Of a stretch of DNA of 64,000 nucleotides, positions 1 through 8,667 are shown in pieces. Positions within the stretch are counted from its first letter, which is position 1. Every line of letters begins with the position of its first letter. The translations under genes and the position numbers were made by a program. The stretch covers positions 31,751-95,750 of the forward strand of contig PKUK01000010.1 in the NCBI GenBank assembly GCA_002869535.1, read 5' to 3'. Source of the stretch: Arcobacter sp. Lineage in GTDB: Bacteria; Campylobacterota; Campylobacteria; Campylobacterales; Arcobacteraceae. Under the pieces are notes generated by a model. It saw only the letters and a program-made list of their open reading frames with translations. It did not search any database and was not told the origin of the DNA.

Positions 1-918
1 AAAAATAGCTATTATAAAAAAAGCCAATAAGATACCAATTAATTTAATGAAATATTCAAACTCAAGAATATCTGTCAAGCTTATCTCTGTGATATTTTTA
101 AAAATAATAAAATAGCCCATATCAGAATTAGTGATATCTTTTAAGGTATATGTTGTCACAAAATAATTATTTAATATTTTGTACTCTTTTATGTTTATAA
201 ACTCTTTAATATCTGTTTGTATAATCTCTTTTAACTCTTTTTTTGCATTTAAATTTGCAACATAATAGTTATCCAAAAAATCTTTTGTAAAAGGCTTTTT
301 GATCTGTTCTTTATATTTTTCATCTACAAGGATTACTAAGTCTAATCCTCTTTTCTCAAAATCTTTTGCTATGGAATTTGTTTTTGTAATAATTTCAATT
401 AAGCCTAAAAATTCATTTCCATTAAAGACAGGAACAATACTTTTGAAAGTCATATCAAAAATTCCTACACTTATAACAGATGATATTTTAGGGTTTTTTA
501 GTAATAAGGGGATTTCTTTTCTAAAAGGTGTAATATCATCATCTTTTTTTGGTGACCAACTTCTATATCTGCTTATTCCATCTTTATCAACTAGATGAAT
601 CCATACATTTTTAAAGTTACTATTCTCTTTTATTTTTGAAGATACATTTTTTAAATCTATTTTTAAATCTTTTTTATTTTTTAAAAACTCTTTATATCCC
701 ATATTCTCAGATAATGATATGGCAATATTTAAAGTTGAGTTACTCTTGTTTTTAATGGCTCTACTTATTTGTTCTTTTAAGTTATTTGATGTTTGAATAT
801 ATTTGTTCTGAGTCAATAAATTTATTTCATTTGATAAAAAATAGTCAACAATAATAAATGTAAAAAGTAAACCAAAACCTAAGATAAATAAATATATAGG
901 TTTAAATGTTGAGTACAT
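1..918 (-). CDS. Cache-type membrane sensor protein, N-terminal part (runs off the window)
   Basis: The reading frame is open from an ATG at 918 to the window edge (306 codons), so the C-terminal output domain is not seen. A membrane segment lies at residues about 8-27. A long extracytoplasmic region follows, containing DKDGISRYRSW near residue 112, a pattern I associate with double-cache sensors. A second membrane segment begins near residue 288 and is still running at the edge. Sensors of this shape end in a histidine kinase, GGDEF or chemotaxis domain, and I cannot tell which. AGGATC lies a few bases upstream of the ATG. The gene sits downstream of nirD in the same direction, so a role in the nitrogen island is possible but unproven. 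Confidence 0.75.
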   Translation of the reverse strand, partial: MYSTFKPIYLFILGFGLLFTFIIVDYFLSNEINLLTQNKYIQTSNNLKEQISRAIKNKSNSTLNIAISLSENMGYKEFLKNKKDLKIDLKNVSSKIKENSNFKNVWIHLVDKDGISRYRSWSPKKDDDITPFRKEIPLLLKNPKISSVISVGIFDMTFKSIVPVFNGNEFLGLIEIITKTNSIAKDFEKRGLDLVILVDEKYKEQIKKPFTKDFLDNYYVANLNAKKELKEIIQTDIKEFINIKEYKILNNYFVTTYTLKDITNSDMGYFIIFKNITEISLTDILEFEYFIKLIGILLAFFIIAIF

Positions 919-948
919 ACAAGATCCTAACTTAAGACGAATGTATAT

Positions 949-954
949 ATTATA
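949..954 (-). promoter_or_regulatory. Probable -10 element of the cache sensor gene
   Basis: On the minus strand the sequence reads GTATAAT about 30 bases upstream of the ATG at 918. It sits in a very AT-rich stretch between two GTATATA/TATATAC half-sites (943-949 and 960-966). Those half-sites resemble, but do not match, the TGTATA-N5-TATACA palindrome found elsewhere in the island. Confidence 0.4.
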
Positions 955-992
955 CTCTATATATACTAAAATATAAAATAAGTAAATTAATA

Positions 993-1301
993 TTAAATTT
1001 TAATGTAAATTAAATTATCCTTTAATTTTGTTTCATAAGTTGTTGAACAATTACACTCTTCCCCCTTTGCCTCTCCACTTACTAAATCAATATCCCAATT
1101 ATGTAAAGGGCAAGTCACCATAGTCTCATGAACTAACCCTTCACTTAATTTTCCTTTTTTATGTGGACAAAGATTATTTATAGCATGAACTTCACCATTT
1201 TTTGTTTTAAAAATTGCTATCTCTTCATCTTTGTAGTATAAAACTCTTGATCCCATACTTGGTATTTCATTTATATTTAATGCAGCTATCCATGTACTCA
1301 T
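993..1301 (-). CDS. nirD: Nitrite reductase small subunit, Rieske [2Fe-2S] protein NirD
   Basis: Small subunit of the cytoplasmic NADH-dependent nitrite reductase that reduces nitrite to ammonium. The Rieske ligand pattern is visible as CPH near residue 41 and CPLH about 18 residues later. The frame is open to an ATG at 1322, but that start overlaps the end of nirB. The ATG at 1301 (protein beginning MSTWIAALN) has AGGAG about six bases upstream and is preferred, giving 102 residues, normal for NirD. It follows nirB with almost no gap, as is usual for a nirBD operon. Confidence 0.93.
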   Translation of the reverse strand: MSTWIAALNINEIPSMGSRVLYYKDEEIAIFKTKNGEVHAINNLCPHKKGKLSEGLVHETMVTCPLHNWDIDLVSGEAKGEECNCSTTYETKLKDNLIYIKI

Positions 1302-1302
1302 T

Positions 1303-3762
1303 TTAATTCTCCTTTGCTTCAAAGCTATGTGATTGTTCTGGGTCTAATACTATTGGTGAAAACTCTTTTGTAAATCCATCTTCAATTGCTTTTGCCCAAG
1401 GGTCAACTTGTGCATGTTTTTGTGACTCTTCAAATCTTCTTGCATAAAAATTTACTTTTTCTTTATCTAGCATCACATCTTTTACGTGTTGTAATCCCAT
1501 TCTCTCAACCCAATGAGCAGTTCTCTCTAAATAATAAGCATCTTCTCTATAAAACTGCATAAAGGCTTTTACATATTCAAGTAGCTCTTCATCTGTTTCT
1601 ACTTTACATAAAAGGTCTGTTACTCTAACTTTTATACCACCATTTCCAGCAATATGTATCTCCCAACCAGAATCAACTCCAATTACACCTAAATCTTTTA
1701 TGGTAGCTTCTGCACAGTTTCTAGGACATCCTGAAACTGCTATTTTAAACTTATGTGGAGTCCATGAACCCCAAGTTAGTTTTTCAATTATTACACCCAT
1801 GCCCATAGAGTCTTGTGTACCAAATCTACACCAAGTATTACCCACACATGTTTTAACAGTACGTAATCCCTTTGCATAAGCTTGACCAGATACAAAGCCA
1901 CAGTCATTTAAATCTTTCCACATAGGCTCTAACTGCTCTTTTTTAATTCCAAGCATATCTAGACGTTGTCCACCTGTAAATTTTACAGTTGGAACATCAT
2001 ATTTAACAGCAATATCAGCTATATCTTTTAACTCTTGAGGTGAAGTTAATCCTCCCCAAATTCTAGGTACCACTGAATAAGTTCCATCTTTTTGAATATT
2101 TGCAAAAACTCTATCGTTTACTAAGGCACTTCGCTTGTCATTTTTGTATTTATCATCATTGTATTTTACAAGTAAATAGTAGTTGATAGCTGGTCTACAT
2201 TTAACACATCCATCATCCGTTCTCCAATCTAGGGCTTTAAATACATCATAAACAGTTTTAAATTCACCATTATCAATAGCACTTTTTATCTCTTTGTGGC
2301 CCAATGTTGTACAAGCACAAATTCCCTCTTCAACGGCATCATATTCATCACCTAAGGTATTAACTAAAATTTGTTCAACTAAACCAATACAAGAACCACA
2401 AGATGCTCCCGCTTTTGTACATGATTTTACATCACTTAATGATTTTAAGTCTTTTTCTTTTATAGCAGATACTATATCACCTTTACAAACTCCATTACAT
2501 CCACATACCTCTTCATCATCACTCATAGAGTTTACATCATTCCCACCATGTCCACTATCTCCAAGGGCTGATTTACCAAAAAGTATTTTTGTTCTTAAAT
2601 CAGAGATATCAGTCTCTTCTTTTAAAAGTTTTAAATACCAAGAAGCATCGGCTGTCTCTCCATATAAAACCATTCCAATGATTTTATTATTATAAATTAC
2701 AAGTTTTTTATAAATCCCAACTTTTTCATCAAGTAAGATTAGAGTTTCTGTTGTTTCATCTCCCAAATAATCTCCAGCACTAAATAGGTCAACACCAGAA
2801 ATTTTTAGTCTTGTTGATAAAGTAGAACCAGCATAAGCATCTGTTTTTTTATCTGCTAAACTCTTTGCTAAAACTTTTGCTTGTTCATATAAAGGTGCTA
2901 CTAATCCATAAGTATTCCCACTATGCTCAACGCACTCTCCAATTGCATAAATAGAATCATCACTTGTTTTTAAAAAATCATCTACAACAATTCCTTTATT
3001 ACAATCAAGTCCTGCCTCTTTTGCTAAGGAAGTATTAGGCACTATTCCTGTTGCAAAAACCACAATATTAGAATCAACTAATGTACCATCAGAAAAATTT
3101 ACTTTTTCAACTATACCATTTCCAAAGATTTCTGTAACAGTAGTATTAAGTTTAAACTCTATTCCATATTTTTCTAAGTTTTGTTGAAGAAGTTTTCCTC
3201 CTGTTGTGTCTAATTGTTGAGAAAGAATTGAACCACTTCTATGTACTAAAATAGTTTTAATGCCATGCATAGCAATACCGTAAGCTGCTTCAAGTCCAAG
3301 AAGTCCACCACCAACAACTACAGCTGTTTTTTCTTTATCTATTAGTTTTAAGATAGTATCACTATCTTCTTTTGTTCTAAAAGCAATTACATTTTTTAAA
3401 TTACTTCCAAAGGTATCAGGAATAAAAGGTTTTGACCCAGTAGCAATAAGAAGTTTGTCGTATGATTCAGTGTTGCCATTTTGGCTAGTGATAGTTTTAG
3501 AATTTTTATCTATAGATATAACTTTATCACCTTTATGAAGAGATATATTATTTTCCTCATACCAAGTTTGATGGTTGATAATTGTATCTTCAAAACTTTT
3601 TTCACCACTAAGTAAATATGAAAGCATAATTCTATTGTAGTTTACATATGGTTCTTCTCCATAAACTGTAATATCATATCTCTCTTTTTCCAATTCTAGT
3701 AAATCTTCTATGGTTCTAAGACCACTCATTCCATTTCCAATTACTACTAATTTCTCTTTCAC
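1303..3762 (-). CDS. nirB: Nitrite reductase [NAD(P)H] large subunit NirB
   Basis: Catalytic subunit of assimilatory/detoxifying nitrite reductase (nitrite plus NADH to ammonium), 819 residues as expected. Order of domains: FAD/NAD(P)-binding oxidoreductase in residues 1-400 (VVIGNGMSG at the N-terminus, GGGLLGLE at 151-158); BFD-like [2Fe-2S] domain with Cys420, 422, 426, 448, 455 and 458, followed by a second BFD-like stretch to about 530; then the sulfite/nitrite reductase module, with sirohaem/[4Fe-4S] ligands Cys639, Cys645, Cys679 and Cys683. The start is GTG at 3762, with AAGGA seven bases before it; the first ATG is at codon 12. A palindromic operator lies 65 bases upstream. Confidence 0.96.
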   Translation of the reverse strand: MKEKLVVIGNGMSGLRTIEDLLELEKERYDITVYGEEPYVNYNRIMLSYLLSGEKSFEDTIINHQTWYEENNISLHKGDKVISIDKNSKTITSQNGNTESYDKLLIATGSKPFIPDTFGSNLKNVIAFRTKEDSDTILKLIDKEKTAVVVGGGLLGLEAAYGIAMHGIKTILVHRSGSILSQQLDTTGGKLLQQNLEKYGIEFKLNTTVTEIFGNGIVEKVNFSDGTLVDSNIVVFATGIVPNTSLAKEAGLDCNKGIVVDDFLKTSDDSIYAIGECVEHSGNTYGLVAPLYEQAKVLAKSLADKKTDAYAGSTLSTRLKISGVDLFSAGDYLGDETTETLILLDEKVGIYKKLVIYNNKIIGMVLYGETADASWYLKLLKEETDISDLRTKILFGKSALGDSGHGGNDVNSMSDDEEVCGCNGVCKGDIVSAIKEKDLKSLSDVKSCTKAGASCGSCIGLVEQILVNTLGDEYDAVEEGICACTTLGHKEIKSAIDNGEFKTVYDVFKALDWRTDDGCVKCRPAINYYLLVKYNDDKYKNDKRSALVNDRVFANIQKDGTYSVVPRIWGGLTSPQELKDIADIAVKYDVPTVKFTGGQRLDMLGIKKEQLEPMWKDLNDCGFVSGQAYAKGLRTVKTCVGNTWCRFGTQDSMGMGVIIEKLTWGSWTPHKFKIAVSGCPRNCAEATIKDLGVIGVDSGWEIHIAGNGGIKVRVTDLLCKVETDEELLEYVKAFMQFYREDAYYLERTAHWVERMGLQHVKDVMLDKEKVNFYARRFEESQKHAQVDPWAKAIEDGFTKEFSPIVLDPEQSHSFEAKEN

Positions 3763-3826
3763 TTTCAGTCCTTTTATTCTTATTGTTTAATTATTACAAA
3801 AAATGTATCTTTTTTATTTTATTAGC

Positions 3827-3843
3827 TGTATATTTTTTATACA
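3827..3843. promoter_or_regulatory. 17-bp palindrome TGTATA-N5-TATACA upstream of nirBD (copy 1)
   Basis: TGTATA (3827-3832), five T, then TATACA (3838-3843): a perfect inverted repeat in the 149-bp gap between the kinase/phosphatase gene and nirB. The same 17 bases occur at 7070-7086, and the same arms with a different spacer at 11421-11437. All three lie in control regions of nitrogen genes, which suggests a shared dimeric regulator. This is inference from position and repetition; no binding data. Confidence 0.7.
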
Positions 3844-3911
3844 TTTACCTTAAAATAACATTATATTTTCTAAAATATAGAAAATAAACATGTAAAAACT
3901 TCTAATTAAGC

Positions 3912-5633
3912 TTAAATTTTAATTAAATTTGCTAATAATAAGATTATTATTAACAATAGAATTAAACTTATACTCTGCCAAAAAACTACTGGATTTTTTT
4001 CTATAATAGGTGGTGTTTTATTACTTAAAAACTTTTTATTTGGAGTTTTTAAATAAAATAAAAACTCACTAAGTTCTGAATATCTTTCATTGGGATTTAC
4101 ATTTAGAGCTTTTTTTATTGCCCCATCAATCCATAAAGGAAATTCTGGATATAAAGTTGTATATTTCAGTTTGTTTTGTGCGCTTTTTGTTTTTGCCCTT
4201 GCAACTTGAACCCCATATGGAAGTTTGTTTGATAGCATCTGATATGCTATTGCGCCAAGAGAAAATATATCAGACTTTACGGTTCCTTCTTCTCCTAAAA
4301 AGTATTCAGGTGCAGAATATAAAGCAGTCCCAAGTAAGTTTTCTTGTTCCATAAAAGTATTTATTTCTAAAATACCTTCAATTTTAGTAGAACCAAAATC
4401 TATGATTTTTAATGAGCCTGTTTTATCTATTAGTATATTTTCTGGGCGTATATCTTGGTGAATCATCTCTAATCTATGAAATGCCATAAGTCCTTTTGCT
4501 ATTTGTTCAAGTATATTTCTAACAGTTTCAATTTTTGGTTTAGGATTATCAATCATCCATTGTGTAAGTGTAGTAGAATCAATATATTCAAAAATAGTAT
4601 ATATATAGTTTTGTTTTCTATTTGCAATATAAGCTTTTGCCACATGGGGGTTATTAACTCTTTTTGCAATCCACTCTTCTAGTAAAAAACGCTCTAAATA
4701 AGCTTTGTCATTTTGTAAGTCTATTGAGGGAGTTTTTATTACAACTGTTTTATCGTTATCATTATCTTTTGCTAGATAGACATGACTTCTGCTTGTAGCA
4801 CTTAATTCTCTTATAATAGTATAACCATCAAACTCTTCTCGTGATTCTAAAAGTGGAGGTATTGGTTTAGTTGAAATTTGTCGTTGAATTTCATTAGAAT
4901 CCTTATCTGGTAAAGAGTTTATTTTTACTATTTGAAGTGTTAAATTATCATCACTATTATTTTCTATAGCTTTTTGAATAATATCTTTTGCAGTTTGATT
5001 ATAATCTTCACAATTTTCTAAACTTTTATTAATAAATTCTGCATCAACAAACTCATAAACACCATCTGTCATAAGTAAAAAAATATCATCTTTTTCAACC
5101 GATACAGTTTCATAATCAATGGCAACTTGAGAATCAATACCTAACGCTCGGCTAAGATAACTTTTCTCATTTGAAATCCATGTTCGATGGTCAGTTGTAA
5201 GTTGTTCTAGATTATTGTTTTTTAGCCTATATACTCTTGTATCTCCCACATGGAAGATATGTGCTGTATTTGATTTGATAATTAAAGTACTAAAGGTACA
5301 TACAAATCCCTTATCTTTATCAAGATGATATTGACTTTGTCTATTTTGAGAATAAAGCCATGAGTTTGTGGCTTTTAATACTTTGTTTGCAGAGTTTTTT
5401 ACACTCCACGCTTCAGATGTAGAGTAATAATCTTGTAAAAAAGTTACAACTGATAGTTTACTGGCTTCTTGGCTTACCTTACTACTGCTTATTCCATCAG
5501 CAATAGCAACAGCTATACCCTTACTTGTAAGATGAGGTTCATTAGGAATATGAACATCATGAAAGTCTTGATTGATTTGTTTAATACCTTTTGTTGAGTA
5601 TTGACCAATAGATACTTTTAATTGATTATTCAT
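3912..5633 (-). CDS. Bifunctional PP2C-type phosphatase / Ser-Thr protein kinase, membrane-anchored
   Basis: 573 residues. Residues 1-240 form a PP2C phosphatase with the metal-binding aspartates visible at D46 (IADG), D131 (VGDTR), D190 (TDG) and D229 (SDDN). Residues 268-530 form a Ser/Thr kinase with Lys300 (VVIK), a catalytic loop HQDIRPEN (D394), DFG at 412-414 and an APE motif at 441-443. The glycine-rich loop is replaced by a Ser/Ala-rich sequence (residues 277-285), and the usual HRDLK is HQDIR. A single membrane helix (551-571) ends the protein. In Pseudomonas aeruginosa a comparable kinase gene (PA1782) lies beside nirBD and the nitrate transporter, so a role in controlling nitrate/nitrite assimilation is likely. 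The substrate is unknown. Confidence 0.9.
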   Translation of the reverse strand: MNNQLKVSIGQYSTKGIKQINQDFHDVHIPNEPHLTSKGIAVAIADGISSSKVSQEASKLSVVTFLQDYYSTSEAWSVKNSANKVLKATNSWLYSQNRQSQYHLDKDKGFVCTFSTLIIKSNTAHIFHVGDTRVYRLKNNNLEQLTTDHRTWISNEKSYLSRALGIDSQVAIDYETVSVEKDDIFLLMTDGVYEFVDAEFINKSLENCEDYNQTAKDIIQKAIENNSDDNLTLQIVKINSLPDKDSNEIQRQISTKPIPPLLESREEFDGYTIIRELSATSRSHVYLAKDNDNDKTVVIKTPSIDLQNDKAYLERFLLEEWIAKRVNNPHVAKAYIANRKQNYIYTIFEYIDSTTLTQWMIDNPKPKIETVRNILEQIAKGLMAFHRLEMIHQDIRPENILIDKTGSLKIIDFGSTKIEGILEINTFMEQENLLGTALYSAPEYFLGEEGTVKSDIFSLGAIAYQMLSNKLPYGVQVARAKTKSAQNKLKYTTLYPEFPLWIDGAIKKALNVNPNERYSELSEFLFYLKTPNKKFLSNKTPPIIEKNPVVFWQSISLILLLIIILLLANLIKI

Positions 5634-5659
5634 ATTATTCCTAATAAATATTTAGAGTT

Positions 5660-6100
5660 TTACCAAGATTTATAAGGTAAGAACTTACCATTCATCGTGA
5701 TTTTTACTCTATCTCCTGCTGGATTTTCTTCTTTATCTATATCCATTGAAAAATCAATGGCACTCATAATTCCATCACCAAATTTTTCACCAATAAGCTC
5801 TTTGATAGTTTCTCCATAAACACCAACTATCTCATATAGTCTATAAACTACTGGATCTTGAGGTATTGTAAAATCCCAAGTTTTATTTGGAAACTCTTGT
5901 AGTACTATAGATACTTCATCACTTAAACCTAATACTTCACAAAGTTTTTTTACATACTCTTCTTTTAAACTGTTCATTCCAAAACAAGCAGATGTAAGAA
6001 AAACAGGGGCCAAACCAACTTTTGAAGCAATCTCTTCCCATGATAAGTTAGAACTTTTCTTAGCTAAAATTATCTCTTCAGTCATTTCTAATTTGTTCAT
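5660..6100 (-). CDS. cynS: Cyanate hydratase (cyanase) CynS
   Basis: Converts cyanate and bicarbonate to carbamate and CO2, releasing ammonia. The 146-residue length is normal. The known catalytic triad can be read as Arg87 and Glu90 in YRLYE and Ser113 in GIMSAI; the C-terminal motif KFLPYKSW corresponds to the conserved KYLP region. The N-terminal half is the helical, HTH-like domain of the family. It lies between nirC and the kinase/phosphatase gene on the same strand, with short gaps, so it is probably co-transcribed and supplies nitrogen from cyanate. No cynT carbonic anhydrase is adjacent. Confidence 0.96.
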   Translation of the reverse strand: MNKLEMTEEIILAKKSSNLSWEEIASKVGLAPVFLTSACFGMNSLKEEYVKKLCEVLGLSDEVSIVLQEFPNKTWDFTIPQDPVVYRLYEIVGVYGETIKELIGEKFGDGIMSAIDFSMDIDKEENPAGDRVKITMNGKFLPYKSW

Positions 6101-6150
6101 TATATATTCCTTTTAAAAGAACTTTATAGGCTTTATGCCTATAAAGTTAA

Positions 6151-6984
6151 TTATGCAGCTTTATTTGTAGATCTATCTAAAGTTCTTTTGGCACCTGTTT
6201 TTACATGTGTTGCATAAAGAGTAAGTCCTGTAAATGCTAAACCACCAACTAAGTTACCTAAAGCAACTGGTAATTCATTCCATAATAAATAATCAGCAAT
6301 AGTAAAGTTACCACCCATGATTAAAGAGAATGGGAATAAAAACATATTAACAATAGAGTGCTCAAATCCCATAAAGAAGAAAAGCATAATTGGCATCCAC
6401 ATAGCTAAAGCTTTACCTGTAACTGAAGTTGAAACCATAGCTCCAACAACACCCATAGATACCATCCAGTTACATAACATACCTCTAATAAATACAGTAA
6501 GCCACCCATCTAATCCATAAGCAGAATAACCAACTGTTCTAGCTTCTCCAATACCTGCAACTTTTGCAGCTATTGCTCCACCATCAGTATTAAAGCCATA
6601 TGTAAAAATAAAAGCCATCATAAATGCAACAGTTAAAGCACCTAAAAGGTTACCCAATGCAACTAGTCCCCAGTTTCTTAGAACCTGATTTACAGTTACT
6701 CCTGGTCTTTTGTCTAAAAGTGCTAAAGGCACAAGCATAAATACACCAGTTAAAAGGTCAAACTTCATTAAATAAAGCATAATAAATCCAACAGGGAATA
6801 AACAAGCTCCTAAAATAGGAGAACCAGATTTCATAGCAACTGTGATTGCAAATACTGCAGCAAGTGCAAGTATTGCTCCTGCCATATATGCTCTAATTAA
6901 TGTGTCTTTTGTAGACATATATACTTTTGACTCACCAGAGTCAACCATTTTCGTAACAAATTCAGAGGGGTCTAAATAAGCCAT
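6151..6984 (-). CDS. nirC: Formate/nitrite transporter family channel, probable nitrite channel NirC
   Basis: Inner-membrane FNT-family channel, 277 residues, with six hydrophobic segments. Family signatures are visible: RGMLCNWMVSMGV in the middle and GFEHSIVNM in the second half, the latter carrying the central pore histidine. The family includes FocA (formate) and NirC (nitrite). Placement at the head of a cynS-kinase-nirBD run argues for nitrite, but the sequence alone does not exclude formate. The start ATG at 6984 is preceded by AAAGGAAC. The palindromic operator at 7070-7086 lies in its upstream region. Confidence 0.9.
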   Translation of the reverse strand: MAYLDPSEFVTKMVDSGESKVYMSTKDTLIRAYMAGAILALAAVFAITVAMKSGSPILGACLFPVGFIMLYLMKFDLLTGVFMLVPLALLDKRPGVTVNQVLRNWGLVALGNLLGALTVAFMMAFIFTYGFNTDGGAIAAKVAGIGEARTVGYSAYGLDGWLTVFIRGMLCNWMVSMGVVGAMVSTSVTGKALAMWMPIMLFFFMGFEHSIVNMFLFPFSLIMGGNFTIADYLLWNELPVALGNLVGGLAFTGLTLYATHVKTGAKRTLDRSTNKAA

Positions 6985-7069
6985 AATGTTCCTTTTTTTT
7001 AATTGATTTTTTAAGATAAAGAATTAAAACAAAGAAAGTGAGGAAAAAAATGTGAAAATGATTTTTTTT

Positions 7070-7086
7070 TGTATATTTTTTATACA
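7070..7086. promoter_or_regulatory. 17-bp palindrome TGTATA-N5-TATACA between nirC and the sensor kinase (copy 2)
   Basis: Identical in all 17 bases to the copy upstream of nirB. It lies 86 bases from the nirC start and about 50-55 bases before the kinase start, in the only intergenic region between the two divergent transcription units, so it could serve both. Confidence 0.7.
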
Positions 7087-7134
7087 TTTAAATAAAAGTA
7101 GATCAAAATATAATGTTTATAATAATAAAAAGGA

Positions 7135-8667
7135 TTGTTTATCAAAAAATCTATTATTTATCTATTTATATTTTTTCTATTGTCACTATTTTTTATAATT
7201 GGTATTACAATTAAAAACTCCTATCAAATTCAAGAGAACTTATTAACAGAGAGTCTAAAAAATAAAGCACTTGCAATATTTAATTTAATTGTTGATATGA
7301 GACATTGGAATGCTCAGTATGATGGAGTATATGTAAAATCAGAAAAATTACAACCAAACCCATATTTAGATCCAAACTTTATAAAATCAGAACATGGGGA
7401 AACTTTAGTTTGGGTAAATCCAGCTTTTATGACAAGACAAATATCTGATATAGCAAGCAAAAGAGATGGATTTAAACTAAAAATTACAAGTAATAAACTT
7501 ATAAATAAAAATAATGCACCCGATGAAGATGAGAAAAAAATACTTGATTATTTTGATAAAAATCCAGAAACCCCTTACTCATGGGAGATAAAAGATAATC
7601 AATTTAAGTTCATGGGAGCACTTAAAACTGAAAAAGCATGTCTGACATGTCATTCTAAACAAGGTTATAAAGTAGGAGACATTAGAGGTGGAATAAGTGT
7701 CACTTTTGATGTTGCAAATGAGTTTGAGCAATTAAGTGAGATAAATAAAGAAAAAACACAAACTATTATTTTCTTAATTATTGCAGCAATTGGAGCTTTA
7801 ATTACTTTACTTATACATGAAAGTATGAAAAGAAAAGATGAGATTAAAATATCAAAGTTAAATGAATCCCTGGAAGTAAAAGTAAATGAGCTAGATGAGT
7901 TTAATAAAACCTTACATAAAAAAGTACAAGAAGAGGTGAAAAAACAAAGGGAAAAAGAGAATTTATTAATACAACAATCAAAAATGGCAGCACTTGGTGA
8001 AATGATAGGAAATATTGCACACCAATGGAGACAACCAATAAGTGCAGTAAGTGCCATAATGATGAATATAAAATGGACAGCAATTTCAGAAGGCATGAAT
8101 AAAGAGTTTATAGATGAGAGAATGAAAGAGGCAAATGAACAGTTAAGTTATATGTCTCAAACAATAGATGATTTTAGAAACTTTTTCAAACCAAACAAAG
8201 AAAAAGAGTTTTTTGATTTGGATTTAGAAGTTAGAAAAACCTATAAAATACTAAAAGATACCTTGCAACACAACAACATAAATTTTCAGATTTTTTCAAA
8301 TAAGGAGATTATGGTTTATGGATATCCAAGTGAGTTTTCTCAAGTGATATTAAATATCATCTCAAATGCAAAAGATGTTTTAATAGAACGAAATACAGAT
8401 AAACCCAAAATAGAAGTACATATCTTAAAAGATGAAGAAAATATATATTGTAAGATTTGTGATAATGGTGGGGGAATAGAAGAAAAAAATATAAATAAAA
8501 TCTTTGAACCATACTTTACAACTAAAGAGTTGAGAGGAACAGGCATAGGACTATATATTTCAAAAGAGATAATAGAAAAACATATGCAAGGTTTATTGGT
8601 AGTGAAAAATAATGAGCTTGGGGCAGAGTTTATAATCTCAATACCCATAAAAGAGGAAGAAGCATGA
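7135..8667 (+). CDS. Sensor histidine kinase with periplasmic haem-c (DUF3365/Tll0287-like) domain; start codon abnormal
   Basis: Membrane segments at residues 5-25 and 211-228 frame a periplasmic domain ending in CLTCH (169-173), one c-type haem site, in a context typical of DUF3365/Tll0287-like sensors. A coiled linker leads to the HisKA domain (His296 in GNIAHQWRQP) and a HATPase domain with N, DNGGG, and GTGIGLY boxes. The annotated start is TTG at 7135, but AAAAGGA directly abuts it. The codon at 7141 is ATC; an ATG there would be spaced ideally from that Shine-Dalgarno and give a protein starting KKSIIYLF, so a lost start codon is likely. Upstream in frame there is a TAA at 7126. The gene overlaps its response regulator by ATGA. 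The haem suggests sensing of redox state, NO or nitrite (inference). Confidence 0.88.
   Translation: MFIKKSIIYLFIFFLLSLFFIIGITIKNSYQIQENLLTESLKNKALAIFNLIVDMRHWNAQYDGVYVKSEKLQPNPYLDPNFIKSEHGETLVWVNPAFMTRQISDIASKRDGFKLKITSNKLINKNNAPDEDEKKILDYFDKNPETPYSWEIKDNQFKFMGALKTEKACLTCHSKQGYKVGDIRGGISVTFDVANEFEQLSEINKEKTQTIIFLIIAAIGALITLLIHESMKRKDEIKISKLNESLEVKVNELDEFNKTLHKKVQEEVKKQREKENLLIQQSKMAALGEMIGNIAHQWRQPISAVSAIMMNIKWTAISEGMNKEFIDERMKEANEQLSYMSQTIDDFRNFFKPNKEKEFFDLDLEVRKTYKILKDTLQHNNINFQIFSNKEIMVYGYPSEFSQVILNIISNAKDVLIERNTDKPKIEVHILKDEENIYCKICDNGGGIEEKNINKIFEPYFTTKELRGTGIGLYISKEIIEKHMQGLLVVKNNELGAEFIISIPIKEEEA

Noticed and set aside
2294..2695. 133-codon plus-strand frame inside nirB
   Set aside because: Antisense to conserved BFD-domain sequence of nirB; no ribosome binding site and no recognisable protein.
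7665..8096. 143-codon minus-strand frame inside the sensor kinase
   Set aside because: Cys/Ser/Phe-rich shadow of the kinase coding strand, typical of antisense frames in AT-rich genes.
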